Shown in pieces: positions 27,540 to 35,224 of a stretch of DNA of 64,000 nucleotides. The DNA lies in the NCBI RefSeq assembly GCF_900141885.1, contig NZ_FQYY01000002.1, forward strand, positions 62,001 through 126,000, in the 5' to 3' direction. Numbering within the stretch: the stretch's first letter is position 1; every line of letters starts with the position of its first letter. The notes beneath the pieces were generated by a model. It was given only the letters and a program-made list of their open reading frames with translations, had not been told where the DNA came from and made no database searches. This DNA is from Mesonia phycicola (GTDB lineage Bacteria; Bacteroidota; Bacteroidia; Flavobacteriales; Flavobacteriaceae). The translations under genes and the position numbers were made by a program.

Positions 27540-28199
27540 TTATATTTCAGTAAAAATTTCACTTTCCGGCAATCTAGATTTTGGTGTTTTATCTGTGGTG
27601 TTAAAGTCAGATTCTGCCCTGTAACCTATAGAAACTGCAACTAAAGCTGTAAATCCTTTTTCTCTTAACCCGAATTCATCATCTAAAGCTTTAACATCTA
27701 TACCTTCCATTGGTGTGGCATCAATACCTAAAGTTGCAACACCTAATAAAAAGCTTCCTATGTTAAGATATACTTGTTTTTCCATCCAATGATTTAAATC
27801 TTTTAAATCGTATTTATGAATACCTGCAAACGCTTTAACGGCACCTAAAAATCCGTTTTTAATGTCTTCGTTGGGAAATCTTCCATTTTTATCTTCGGTG
27901 TCCGCAATGTGTTGGTAATAATCTTCATCTGCATCTGTTTTTGCACAAAAAAGCACAACAGCTGAAGCATTGGTTACTTTAGGTTCATTAAAATGGAAAA
28001 AACCTTGTGTTCCTTTTGCTATACGTGCTTTTCCTTCTTCAGTTTCAGCAATAATAAAATGCCAAGGTTGTAGGTTGACACTTGATGGGCTCATTCTTAA
28101 TAGGTTTTTGACTTCAGCCATATCTGCTTCAGATATTTTTTTTGTTGGATCAAATTCTTTAGTAGTGTATCTCCAATTTAATGTTTCTTTTAAACTCAT
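27540..28199 (-). CDS. NAD(P)H nitroreductase-family flavoprotein
   Basis: 219-residue FMN-dependent oxidoreductase of the NfsB type. RYTTKEFDPTKKISEADMAEVKNLLRMSPSSVNLQPWHFIIA has the FMN-binding Arg, Ser and Gln-Pro-Trp; the middle HWMEKQVYLNIGSFLLGVATLGIDATPMEG and the end GFTALVAVSIGYRAESD carry the usual FMN and dimer regions. Such enzymes reduce nitroaromatics or quinones with two electrons, and act on dihydropteridine-like substrates in some members. Divergent HxlR regulator and shared palindromes predict control by an electrophile or quinone-like signal. Confidence 0.93.
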   Translation of the reverse strand: MSLKETLNWRYTTKEFDPTKKISEADMAEVKNLLRMSPSSVNLQPWHFIIAETEEGKARIAKGTQGFFHFNEPKVTNASAVVLFCAKTDADEDYYQHIADTEDKNGRFPNEDIKNGFLGAVKAFAGIHKYDLKDLNHWMEKQVYLNIGSFLLGVATLGIDATPMEGIDVKALDDEFGLREKGFTALVAVSIGYRAESDFNTTDKTPKSRLPESEIFTEI

Positions 28200-28232
28200 T
28201 TTTAATTGATTTTTATTATAGTTTTAATTTAT

Positions 28233-28249
28233 ACTATCAAAAGTATAGT
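28233..28249. promoter_or_regulatory. Operator palindrome on the nitroreductase promoter
   Basis: ACTAT-CAAAAGT-ATAGT, inverted arms with 7-bp spacer. It overlaps the minus-strand -7 box TACTTTTG (28245-28238), so a bound protein would block the nitroreductase promoter. An almost identical copy lies at 28372-28388. Confidence 0.65.
28238..28245 (-). promoter_or_regulatory. -7 box of nitroreductase operon (TACTTTTG)
   Basis: Perfect TAnnTTTG on the minus strand, 38 bases before the nitroreductase ATG, entirely within the palindrome 28233-28249. Confidence 0.55.
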
Positions 28250-28294
28250 TGCAAAAATATTGGTAGTTTACATTCTGTGCAATAACGGTCATAA

Positions 28295-28306
28295 ATGATA
28301 GTATAA
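28295..28306 (+). repeat. 12-base direct repeat ATGATAGTATAA, copy 1
   Basis: ATGATAGTATAA recurs exactly at 28399-28410. It contains an ATAGTAT half-site like the operator arms, so it may be a weaker binding site for the same regulator. Confidence 0.5.
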
Positions 28307-28371
28307 AATTTAATGGTTATAACATCTGATAATACCAGTGATAATAGGTATTTATACAAAATGTTAAATAA

Positions 28372-28388
28372 ACTATAAAAAGTATAGT
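28372..28388. promoter_or_regulatory. Operator palindrome on the hxlR promoter
   Basis: ACTAT-AAAAAGT-ATAGT, differing at one spacer base from the copy at 28233. Its right arm touches the -33 TTG (28388-28390) of the regulator promoter, which suggests autoregulation. Confidence 0.65.
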
Positions 28389-28418
28389 TGTGTAATTAAT
28401 GATAGTATAATACCTTTG
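28388..28418 (+). promoter_or_regulatory. hxlR-type regulator promoter: TTG (-33), 20 bp, TACCTTTG (-7)
   Basis: TTG at 28388-28390 and TACCTTTG at 28411-28418 are spaced 20 bases, the canonical Bacteroidetes spacing. Copy 2 of the 12-base repeat (28399-28410) fills the spacer. The ATG is 20 bases downstream. Confidence 0.65.
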
Positions 28419-28438
28419 TATAACTTAAAATTAAGTTT

Positions 28439-28771
28439 ATGTATAAATTTAAAGGTAAAGAGTATCCTTGTTGTGCTAGTTTAACAATGGGAGTTATTGG
28501 TGGTAAATGGAAAACGGTAATACTATTTCATTTAATTGATGGTCCGCTTAGGTATAACGAATTAAGAAAAGAAATGCCTACAGTGACAGAACGTACGTTA
28601 AGCTTACAATTAAAGACATTAGAAGAAGATGGTGTAATTAAAAGAAAAGTTTATACTACTAAGCCACCTTTGAAAGTAGAATACTCCTTAACTGAGTTTG
28701 GAAAAACACTAATACCTACCATTAAATCTATTGCAGACTGGGGTGTATTTGTAGTTAATAGCAAAAAATAA
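28439..28771 (+). CDS. HxlR-family transcriptional regulator
   Basis: 110-residue winged-helix regulator. CCASLTMGVIGGKWKTVILFHLIDGPLRYNELRKEMP is the HxlR opening with the conserved Cys and GxKWKxxIL; TVTERTLSLQLKTLEEDGVIKRK is the recognition helix and wing; PLKVEYSLTEFGKTLIPTIKSIADWG closes the domain. Family members often sense electrophiles or quinones through Cys. Divergent from the nitroreductase-cupin pair, with matching palindromes on both promoters, so it very probably represses both units. Confidence 0.95.
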   Translation: MYKFKGKEYPCCASLTMGVIGGKWKTVILFHLIDGPLRYNELRKEMPTVTERTLSLQLKTLEEDGVIKRKVYTTKPPLKVEYSLTEFGKTLIPTIKSIADWGVFVVNSKK

Positions 28772-28823
28772 ATCATAGTTTTAAATCATTTTTAATTTTA
28801 ACCTCTTTCTATTCTATTAAATA

Positions 28824-29438
28824 ATGAAAAAAATTACACTTTTAATATATATAATAGTTTTAGTGAGTAGCTGTTCTACTTCTAAAATAGAATCTAATTC
28901 ATGGGTTTCTGAAGATTTTAAACCAAAATCTGTAGAGCGCATGCTTATTTTTGCCAATACAGAAGATACTAGTTTACAAAGCGATTTTGAAAATAAAACT
29001 TCGGAAGTTTTAAGCAAAAAAGGTATTACTACGGTTACTATGCACGAGTTGTTTCCGCAGGTAAAATATCAAGAAGACAGATCTCCAGAAGAGATTAATG
29101 CTTTTATTGTAGAATGTAAAAATAAGAATATAGATAAAATCTTATTTGCATCTCAAAAATCAATTACCGTAGATACGGTTTTAACTAAGTCTCTTCATAA
29201 TTACATGAATTCTTTAAAACCATTAGAATTAGGTAAAACTACGTCTAATGAAAAAGTAGAATACGATACTAAAAAAATTACAACCTATACTATTGAAGTA
29301 GCGGTTTACAATATTAATACTACTATTAATCACCAACCCATAGCTAAAACCGAAGTAAAAGCTACCAATCCAAAATCTGTAAAAAAATTAAAAGAATATA
29401 TTATTAGTGATATTTCTAAATTATTTGATTTTAAATAA
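28824..29438 (+). CDS. Lipoprotein of unknown function
   Basis: 204 residues. Signal peptide MKKITLLIYIIVLVSSC with lipobox VSSC, Cys17. The mature region has alternating strands and helices (KSVERMLIFANTEDTSLQSDFENKTSEVLSKKGITTVTMHELFP, VECKNKNIDKILFASQKS) resembling the small periplasmic domain of lipoproteins that collect with LptE/CsgG-like folds, but I do not recognise a family. No operon partner; next gene is convergent across a hairpin. Confidence 0.7.
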   Translation: MKKITLLIYIIVLVSSCSTSKIESNSWVSEDFKPKSVERMLIFANTEDTSLQSDFENKTSEVLSKKGITTVTMHELFPQVKYQEDRSPEEINAFIVECKNKNIDKILFASQKSITVDTVLTKSLHNYMNSLKPLELGKTTSNEKVEYDTKKITTYTIEVAVYNINTTINHQPIAKTEVKATNPKSVKKLKEYIISDISKLFDFK

Positions 29439-29528
29439 TTTGACTCAAGCAATATAAATAATTACTTTAAGTGTAATTTGGTTTTTATTTTTTAAGGAAG
29501 GTTAGTTTATTCTAATAGATATACTAAA

Positions 29529-29566
29529 AAATGTAGGTAAAAGCATTTTCACTTATACCTACATTT
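29529..29566. terminator. Inverted repeat between convergent genes (putative terminator)
   Basis: AAATGTAGGTA/TACCTACATTT, 11-bp perfect stem and a loop of about 16 bases with partial extra pairing. No long T run, so termination strength is uncertain. Confidence 0.5.
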
Positions 29567-29598
29567 ATCAATTATATGTAAGTAATTAAAATGAAAGT

Positions 29599-30567
29599 TT
29601 ATTTACTTTCAAACTTTTGTAATAACACTGCAAAAATTATAATTACCCCTTTTACTACTTGTTGCGGATAAGATGGTACATTTAATAAATTAAGAATATT
29701 ACCTATTAAACCTAAAATTAGTACTCCCATTAGCGTGTTTATAGCTGTACCTTTACCTCCATTTAAACTAGCACCACCAATTACTACTGCGGCAATCGCA
29801 TCTAGCTCCCAAGCCATTCCCATATTTGGAGAACCTAAATTAGTTCTAGAAGCTACAATAATTGCTGCAGTTGCAGCCAATGCACCAGAGATAGCATATA
29901 CTAAAAACTTATACTTATTTACTTTAATACCAGATAGTCTAGAGGCTTCTTCGTTACTTCCTATAGCTATAATTAATCTACCAAAAACATTGTAACGCAA
30001 CATTACCATTGCCATAATTACGATTATAAAAAACACAATAGCGATATTAGGTATACCCAAGGTAGAGTTATTGGCAAAATTAGACATAAACTGTCCGCCA
30101 ACGGTGGTAAATGTTACTGGAGAACCTTTAGAGTAGATAAAACTCATACCTCTAGCTACCGTCATTAATGCTAGAGTAGCTACAAATGGAGCCATTTTTT
30201 GGTAAGCTACCAAATAGCCAGAAATACTACCCAAACCAAAACCTAGTAATAATGTAAATAAAATTGCCACGGGCAAAATAAAGATGTTAACTAAAATAGC
30301 AAACATTACCGCCAAAAGGGCAACCATAGAGCCTACAGATAAGTCTATACCTCCTGTTAAAATTACAAGAAGCATCCCAATACTAATAATACCAATACCA
30401 GAAACTTGTTTTAGTAGGTTAGATAAATTAACAGATGTAAAAAATACATCAGATATAAATGCTGAAAATATTACTAATAGTATAAATATAAATATAGTAT
30501 TGTATTTTACTAGAAACTTAAGAATGCCTCCTGGACTGCTTAATTGTTGTTTTATTGTTAAAGCCAT
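29599..30567 (-). CDS. Sugar-type ABC importer permease (RbsC-like)
   Basis: 322-residue inner-membrane permease of the ribose/galactose/xylose (CUT2-type) family. Many hydrophobic helices, GIISIGMLLVILTGGIDLSVGSMVAL near residue 55, FVATLALMTVARGMSFIYSKGSPVTF with the conserved Arg-Gly, and the cytoplasmic EEASRLSGIKVNKYKFLVYAISG loop that contacts the ATPase. Last gene of a four-gene leftward operon. The substrate is probably a pentose or related sugar, inferred from family only. Confidence 0.93.
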   Translation of the reverse strand: MALTIKQQLSSPGGILKFLVKYNTIFIFILLVIFSAFISDVFFTSVNLSNLLKQVSGIGIISIGMLLVILTGGIDLSVGSMVALLAVMFAILVNIFILPVAILFTLLLGFGLGSISGYLVAYQKMAPFVATLALMTVARGMSFIYSKGSPVTFTTVGGQFMSNFANNSTLGIPNIAIVFFIIVIMAMVMLRYNVFGRLIIAIGSNEEASRLSGIKVNKYKFLVYAISGALAATAAIIVASRTNLGSPNMGMAWELDAIAAVVIGGASLNGGKGTAINTLMGVLILGLIGNILNLLNVPSYPQQVVKGVIIIFAVLLQKFESK

Positions 30568-30586
30568 AACGCAAATGTTTTTTTAA

Positions 30587-32113
30587 TTAGATTGATACTT
30601 TTTTTAGAGGTTCACCTATAGATAGGCGTAAAATGTTTTCTTCAGAAAATTGCTCTTTAGCTAATTCGCCATAAACGGTACCTTCGTGCATAACTAAAAT
30701 TCGATCTGAAATACCCATAATTTCTGGCATATCTGAAGAGATTACTACAACCCCTACTCCTTTTTTAGCTACTTCATTAATTAGATTATAAATTTCAATT
30801 TTTGCTCCTACATCTACACCACGTGTAGGCTCATCTATAAAAATTACTTTACTATCTATGCTTAACCATTTGGCTAGAGCTACTTTTTGTTGATTACCAC
30901 CACTTAGGTTTTTTACATCAATTTCTGAATGTGGAGTTTTAATATTCAGTTTTTCTATTAACCCTAGTACTTTTTTGTATTCATTGTCTATGTTTATAAA
31001 ACCAAGTTTACTAGAAATAGAATCAAAACTGGTAACACTTATATTTCGTCTAATAGATAAAGGTAAAAACACCCCTTCTTCTTTTCTATCTTCAGAAACT
31101 AAACCTATTTTATATTCTGCAGCATCTACAGGAGAGTTAGTTTCTATTTCTTCTCCATTTAAAATTATTGTACCAGATTTTTTCTTATCTGCTCCAAAAA
31201 TAAGTTTAGCTGTTTCTGTTCTTCCGCTACCACCCAATCCTGCAATACCTAATACTTCTCCGGGTTTTACATCAAAAGAAACATTGTGAACTAGCGTATT
31301 TTTAGAAGTTAAATTTTTCACTTCAAAAACAGGTTTGTCTCCTATTTTTATATCTCTTTTAGGGTACAAATCATTTAATTCTCTACCTATCATTAAATGT
31401 ATAACTCCGTCTTTATCTGTATTTTCAATAGCCATTGTACCAGTATCTACACCATCTCTTAATACAGTTACAGAGTCTGCTATGGTAAAAATTTCATCTA
31501 AATGATGTGATATGTATATAATAGATACCCCAGATTTTTTTAATTGAGATAGTATATTAAATAGTTTTTTAACATCATTAGGATCAAATACTGTTGTAGG
31601 TTCATCTAGCACTAAAACTTTGGTGTCTTCTGCTATTGCTTTTGCTATTTCTACTACTTGTTTTTGAACAATACTTAAGGTTTTAACTTTTACAGAAGCA
31701 TCTATCGTAAAGCCTAAAGAATCTAGTAATTTTTGAGCATCTTGGGTTAAACTCTTCCAATTCATCCAGATTTTATTTGCACCTAATTTGTGTAAATAAA
31801 TATTTTCTGCAACCGATAAATCGTTAACTAAAGATAATTCTTGATATACTACATTAATACCCAATACTTGACCTTCATGCGTATTTTTAGGATTTATTTC
31901 TTGACCGTCTAAAACCACAGCACCAGCATCTTTTTGGTGTACTCCACTTAATATTTTAATTAATGTAGATTTTCCTGCTCCATTTTCTCCCAACAAAGCG
32001 TGAATTTCTCCAGCCTTAACTTTGAGGTTTACATCTTTAAGTACAGAAACAACCCCAAAACTTTTGGATATTCCTGTCATTTCTAAACGATATTCTATTT
32101 CTGAATTTTTCAT
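30587..32113 (-). CDS. Sugar-type ABC importer tandem ATPase (RbsA-like)
   Basis: 508 residues carrying two fused ATP-binding cassettes, as in RbsA, MglA and XylG. First: Walker A GENGAGKST and LVLDEPTTVFDP (note: the cassette signature is atypical). Second: degenerate Walker A GLGGSGRTE, signature LSGGNQQKVALAKWL and Walker B VIFIDEPTRGVDVG, with AKIEIYNLI. The second Walker A lacks the lysine (GSGRTE), as is usual for RbsA-type proteins. Spacing to the SBP gene is 15 bases. Confidence 0.95.
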   Translation of the reverse strand: MKNSEIEYRLEMTGISKSFGVVSVLKDVNLKVKAGEIHALLGENGAGKSTLIKILSGVHQKDAGAVVLDGQEINPKNTHEGQVLGINVVYQELSLVNDLSVAENIYLHKLGANKIWMNWKSLTQDAQKLLDSLGFTIDASVKVKTLSIVQKQVVEIAKAIAEDTKVLVLDEPTTVFDPNDVKKLFNILSQLKKSGVSIIYISHHLDEIFTIADSVTVLRDGVDTGTMAIENTDKDGVIHLMIGRELNDLYPKRDIKIGDKPVFEVKNLTSKNTLVHNVSFDVKPGEVLGIAGLGGSGRTETAKLIFGADKKKSGTIILNGEEIETNSPVDAAEYKIGLVSEDRKEEGVFLPLSIRRNISVTSFDSISSKLGFINIDNEYKKVLGLIEKLNIKTPHSEIDVKNLSGGNQQKVALAKWLSIDSKVIFIDEPTRGVDVGAKIEIYNLINEVAKKGVGVVVISSDMPEIMGISDRILVMHEGTVYGELAKEQFSEENILRLSIGEPLKKVSI

Positions 32114-32128
32114 GTTTACAATTTAAAA

Positions 32129-33196
32129 TTAGAAAATAGCGTTAGGGTTGTAATATTCTGCAGCATTCTCTTTAGTAATTAATAACGGAGCTGTGTAAGA
32201 TTTTTTATTGAAGTCTCTTTTTCCGTTCATATACTCTATGGCATATTGTACTGCATTTTTACCAATTTGCACAGGACTATTCATAGCTGTGCAGCCATAA
32301 AAATCAGTTTCCATAATATATTTAATAGCCTCTTTTTGTCCATCTGCTCCTGCTACAATTAAAATATCATCTGTTTTACCTGCTTGAGCTATTGCTTTAA
32401 TTGCACCTAATACACAAACATCAGATTCTGTAATTACTACATTAATATCTGGGTGAGCTACTAAAATATCTTCCATAGCTTGTAAACCACCTGCGTAAGA
32501 CCACTCAGTATATGCTTGAGTTTTTACATTTAAAGTGATTTTACCTTGTGCTCTTAATTGCTCTTCTGTAATACCTTGCAACAAACCTTGTTTACGTGTA
32601 CGACCCACTGGGTTACCAGCGTTACCACTTAAAAGTGCAATATTCATAGGTTTACTACCAAATTTTTTAGCTAACCACTCCCCTGCTAATTCTCCGTTTG
32701 CCAAATTGTTAGATTGAATTGTTGTTACAAAATCTGCCGTTGGATTAATAGAACTATCTATAATAAAAACAGGGATACCTGCGGCTTTTGCCATTTGCGT
32801 AACACCTACCAAAGCATCTGGATCTTTAGGGTTTAGTAGTAAAGCATCTACCCCTTTGGTAATTAAATCTTCTACCGCTGCAATTTGTTTGTTGATATCA
32901 TTTTGCCCATCTGCAGAAATAAATTCCATTCCGTTTTTTTCTGTAGTAGATTTTATACTTTGCCATAAGGCTTGGTAATACGGAGCGTTTAATGTTGGAG
33001 AACAATAGCCTATTTTTTTACCTTTTAAATCAATTTTACTCTCAAATACATCTTTTACTTCTTCTGTTGAAGTATTTTTAAGAGTTTTGGTTTTATCTAA
33101 TTGTTCTGCACAACCAATTAAACTACTTGTTAAAATGATGAAAAATAACAGTGATACTCCTTTAGCAAGTTTGTATGTAGAAAATTTTGTTTTCAT
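32129..33196 (-). CDS. Sugar-binding lipoprotein of ABC importer (RbsB-like)
   Basis: 355 residues with a lipoprotein signal peptide ending LIGCAEQ, Cys29. The mature part is the periplasmic-binding-protein-I fold: GKKIGYCSPTLNAPYYQALWQSIKSTTEKNGMEFI, DALLLNPKDPDALVGVTQMAKAAGIPVFIIDSSI, HPDINVVITESDVCVLGAIKAI and IVAGADGQKEAIKYI. Gly-Ala-Asp-Gly contact sugars in homologues. As it is lipidated, it may be held at the inner membrane. Ligand not decidable. Follows the outer-membrane gene at 33228 with a 31-base gap. Confidence 0.9.
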   Translation of the reverse strand: MKTKFSTYKLAKGVSLLFFIILTSSLIGCAEQLDKTKTLKNTSTEEVKDVFESKIDLKGKKIGYCSPTLNAPYYQALWQSIKSTTEKNGMEFISADGQNDINKQIAAVEDLITKGVDALLLNPKDPDALVGVTQMAKAAGIPVFIIDSSINPTADFVTTIQSNNLANGELAGEWLAKKFGSKPMNIALLSGNAGNPVGRTRKQGLLQGITEEQLRAQGKITLNVKTQAYTEWSYAGGLQAMEDILVAHPDINVVITESDVCVLGAIKAIAQAGKTDDILIVAGADGQKEAIKYIMETDFYGCTAMNSPVQIGKNAVQYAIEYMNGKRDFNKKSYTAPLLITKENAAEYYNPNAIF

Positions 33197-33227
33197 AATC
33201 TTAGATTTTTAAATAATTAATTACCGA

Positions 33228-34133
33228 TTAAAATAAAGTAAGATCAAATTGTAATACGGTTCTTTTCTGTTCTGGATTCCACATTAAGGTTACATCTACC
33301 GGAAGCGTATGTTTTAGTACTTCAAATTGTTTATTGTAAGTTACACCAACATTAATAATATTGCCAGTACCTTCTGTATAAAACGTTTTCGTAGTTAAAA
33401 AAGACCAAGCCCCACCAGCAAAAAGTGAAACACTAGAGTTTTCATTTTTCCAAACTTTACTACTCACTTCAAAATAATGTGTCCAAGAGTTTTTTAAATT
33501 TCCATTATCTTCTACTTCATAATCTCCAGAACCACCTCCAATAATAGTAGCTAAGTATAAAGATGTGCTTGGTAATACTTGGTAGCCAAAATTTAAATCT
33601 ACAAAGTTATAGCCTTGGGTTTTATCATAACTCCAGTAATTTAACTCGTCTCCTCTCTCTTCTACCCCTGTAAAATTGTTATGAGTTACTGCTTCTATAA
33701 AAAACTTATCTGAAAAACGATATTTCGTATAAATAGAAACCTCTTTGTAATAAGCACTTTCATTCTCTCCAGTAGTAATGTTTTTTACATCTACAGAAGA
33801 AAAACTTGCTCCCCCCCAAAATCCAAAAGTGAATTTTTCATTTTTAGAGTTATATTCAATATTGGTAGCAATCATAGCTCCAGGATGTACTACAAAACCA
33901 TGCCATGTATGCATATTTTTTAGGTGTGCACCAATACTTACAGGAGTATACTTTTTTTCTGCAGTAACTTCTTCACTCACTAGAGTATCATTTGTTACCT
34001 CTGCATATTGAGCAGTAATTACATTTGCAAAAAAGAACAATGCTATTTTAATGATTAATAAACTTCTTTTAGCATTCACTTTGCTGCTATAACCAAAGCT
34101 CTTTTTTAGTGGTGGGGTAAAATTTTTATTCAT
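33228..34133 (-). CDS. Predicted outer-membrane beta-barrel protein, unknown family
   Basis: 301 residues with a long basic N-region (NKNFTPPLKKSFGYSSKVNAKRS) before the hydrophobic signal core LLIIKIALFFFANVITAQ. The rest is a series of amphipathic strands with alternating aromatic and polar residues (MIATNIEYNSKNEKFTFGFWGGASF, SIYTKYRFSDKFFIEAVTHNNF, YNFVDLNFGYQVLPSTSLYLATIIGGGSGDY) and ends VLQFDLTLF with terminal Phe, a mark of outer-membrane barrels. First gene of the ABC import operon, so probably a porin-like or accessory entry for its substrate; inference. Start codon not certain. Confidence 0.7.
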   Translation of the reverse strand: MNKNFTPPLKKSFGYSSKVNAKRSLLIIKIALFFFANVITAQYAEVTNDTLVSEEVTAEKKYTPVSIGAHLKNMHTWHGFVVHPGAMIATNIEYNSKNEKFTFGFWGGASFSSVDVKNITTGENESAYYKEVSIYTKYRFSDKFFIEAVTHNNFTGVEERGDELNYWSYDKTQGYNFVDLNFGYQVLPSTSLYLATIIGGGSGDYEVEDNGNLKNSWTHYFEVSSKVWKNENSSVSLFAGGAWSFLTTKTFYTEGTGNIINVGVTYNKQFEVLKHTLPVDVTLMWNPEQKRTVLQFDLTLF

Positions 34134-34161
34134 TATTAAATATTTTTAGATAACATTTTAT

Positions 34162-34180
34162 AAACGTCATCTTTACGTTT
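34162..34180. promoter_or_regulatory. Operator palindrome downstream of the ABC-operon promoter
   Basis: AAACGT-CATCTTT-ACGTTT, 7-bp spacer, matching in core (AACGT-N7-ACGTT) the palindrome at 34310-34326. It lies just after the minus-strand -7 box (34194-34187), over the expected transcript start, a repressor-like position. Confidence 0.7.
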
Positions 34181-34186
34181 GTTTTT

Positions 34187-34194
34187 CAAATATA
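34187..34194 (-). promoter_or_regulatory. -7 box of the ABC import operon (TATATTTG)
   Basis: Perfect TAnnTTTG on the minus strand, 53 bases before the ATG of the outer-membrane gene; no clear -33 TTG. Confidence 0.6.
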
Positions 34195-34309
34195 TCTTAA
34201 TTTTTTTATAAAAACCTAATTATTCAAAATAAAATACAGAAATAAATGCGCTATCCTTAATTTTATTAGCGTTTATATAGGTTATTATTAATAATTAATT
34301 ACATTTACT

Positions 34310-34326
34310 AACGTTTTTAAAACGTT
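34310..34326. promoter_or_regulatory. Operator palindrome on the Nudix-like regulator promoter
   Basis: AACGTTTTTAAAACGTT, a 17-base palindrome with core AACGT-N7-ACGTT, the same core as at 34162-34180. It ends 5 bases before the -7 box of the regulator gene. Confidence 0.75.
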
Positions 34327-34331
34327 TAATC

Positions 34332-34339
34332 TATATTTG
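34332..34339 (+). promoter_or_regulatory. -7 box of the Nudix-like regulator gene (TATATTTG)
   Basis: TATATTTG, identical to the one serving the divergent operon, 25 bases before ATG 34365. No -33 TTG at the usual distance. Confidence 0.6.
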
Positions 34340-34364
34340 AAAAATATTCAACATACAACTATTT

Positions 34365-35096
34365 ATGAAAAACGAGAAAATATTAAATGTATCTGTAGAT
34401 TGTGTTGTGTTTGGGTACGATGTTGCTACAAAATCTTTAAACGTATTAGTAATAAAACGTTTTTTAGAATCTGAAAAAGAAGTTTTAGTAGATGATTATG
34501 TATTAACAGGGTACCACGTTTACCAACACGAAACCTTAGATGATACTGCTACTAGAGTATTAAAAGAATTAACTGGATTAACCAACCAATACAAGAAACA
34601 ATTTAAGGCTTTTGGTAATCCTGACCGTTTGACTAATGAAAAGGATTTAATTTGGATTAAAAATGAAGAATTTAATACCAGAACCTTTACCATAGCTTAC
34701 TACTTTTTATTAAAAACAGATGATGTTGATTTAAATAAAAATGAACACCAAGCAAAATGGTTTCCTGTTAATAATTTACCAGAACTAGGATTTGATCATA
34801 AAAAAATAATTACAGAAGCTTATGAAGATTTAAAGACAAAATGTTTGTCTGAACCTATTATTTTTAAACTATTACCAGATAAATTTACCATTAATGATGT
34901 GCAAGATTTATACGAATCTATACTAGGTATAAAAATAGATAATAGAAATTTTAGAAGAAAATTGATTAATAAAAAATACATCATAGCTTTAGATGAAAAA
35001 CAAGTTGGAGTATCTAAAAAACCAGCTCAATTATATATATTTAGTAAAGATGTATATGACAAAATGTTTCAAAAAAACTATTTAATTAATATTTAA
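34365..35096 (+). CDS. Nudix-like transcriptional regulator with degenerate catalytic box
   Basis: 243 residues: Nudix domain (1-150) plus a C-terminal winged helix (about 160-235, YESILGIKIDNRNFRRKLINKKYI and KPAQLYIFSKDVYDKM), the layout of NrtR/AraR-type regulators. The Nudix box is degraded: Tyr50 for the first Gly, Val65 and Leu69 in place of two of the metal-binding Glu, with Glu56, Arg64 and Glu68 kept. Hydrolysis is therefore unlikely; in Bacteroides the related AraR binds a sugar. It is divergent from a sugar ABC operon with a shared palindrome, so it probably controls it. Confidence 0.85.
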   Translation: MKNEKILNVSVDCVVFGYDVATKSLNVLVIKRFLESEKEVLVDDYVLTGYHVYQHETLDDTATRVLKELTGLTNQYKKQFKAFGNPDRLTNEKDLIWIKNEEFNTRTFTIAYYFLLKTDDVDLNKNEHQAKWFPVNNLPELGFDHKKIITEAYEDLKTKCLSEPIIFKLLPDKFTINDVQDLYESILGIKIDNRNFRRKLINKKYIIALDEKQVGVSKKPAQLYIFSKDVYDKMFQKNYLINI

Positions 35097-35195
35097 AATT
35101 TCTATAAGTAGCTCACTTTAAAACTGCTAAAAATTTATACTTCAAATTGTGAATATCTATCTTCTGTTTTAAGGCATTTGCTAGTAGCTAAACCT

Positions 35196-35203
35196 TATTT
35201 TTG
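35196..35203 (+). promoter_or_regulatory. -7 box of DUF4494 gene (TATTTTTG)
   Basis: TATTTTTG fits TAnnTTTG, 21 bases before ATG 35225. The TTG at its end is in frame and mimics an earlier start. Confidence 0.55.
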
Positions 35204-35224
35204 GCATCCTTAAAACAAAAAGAT

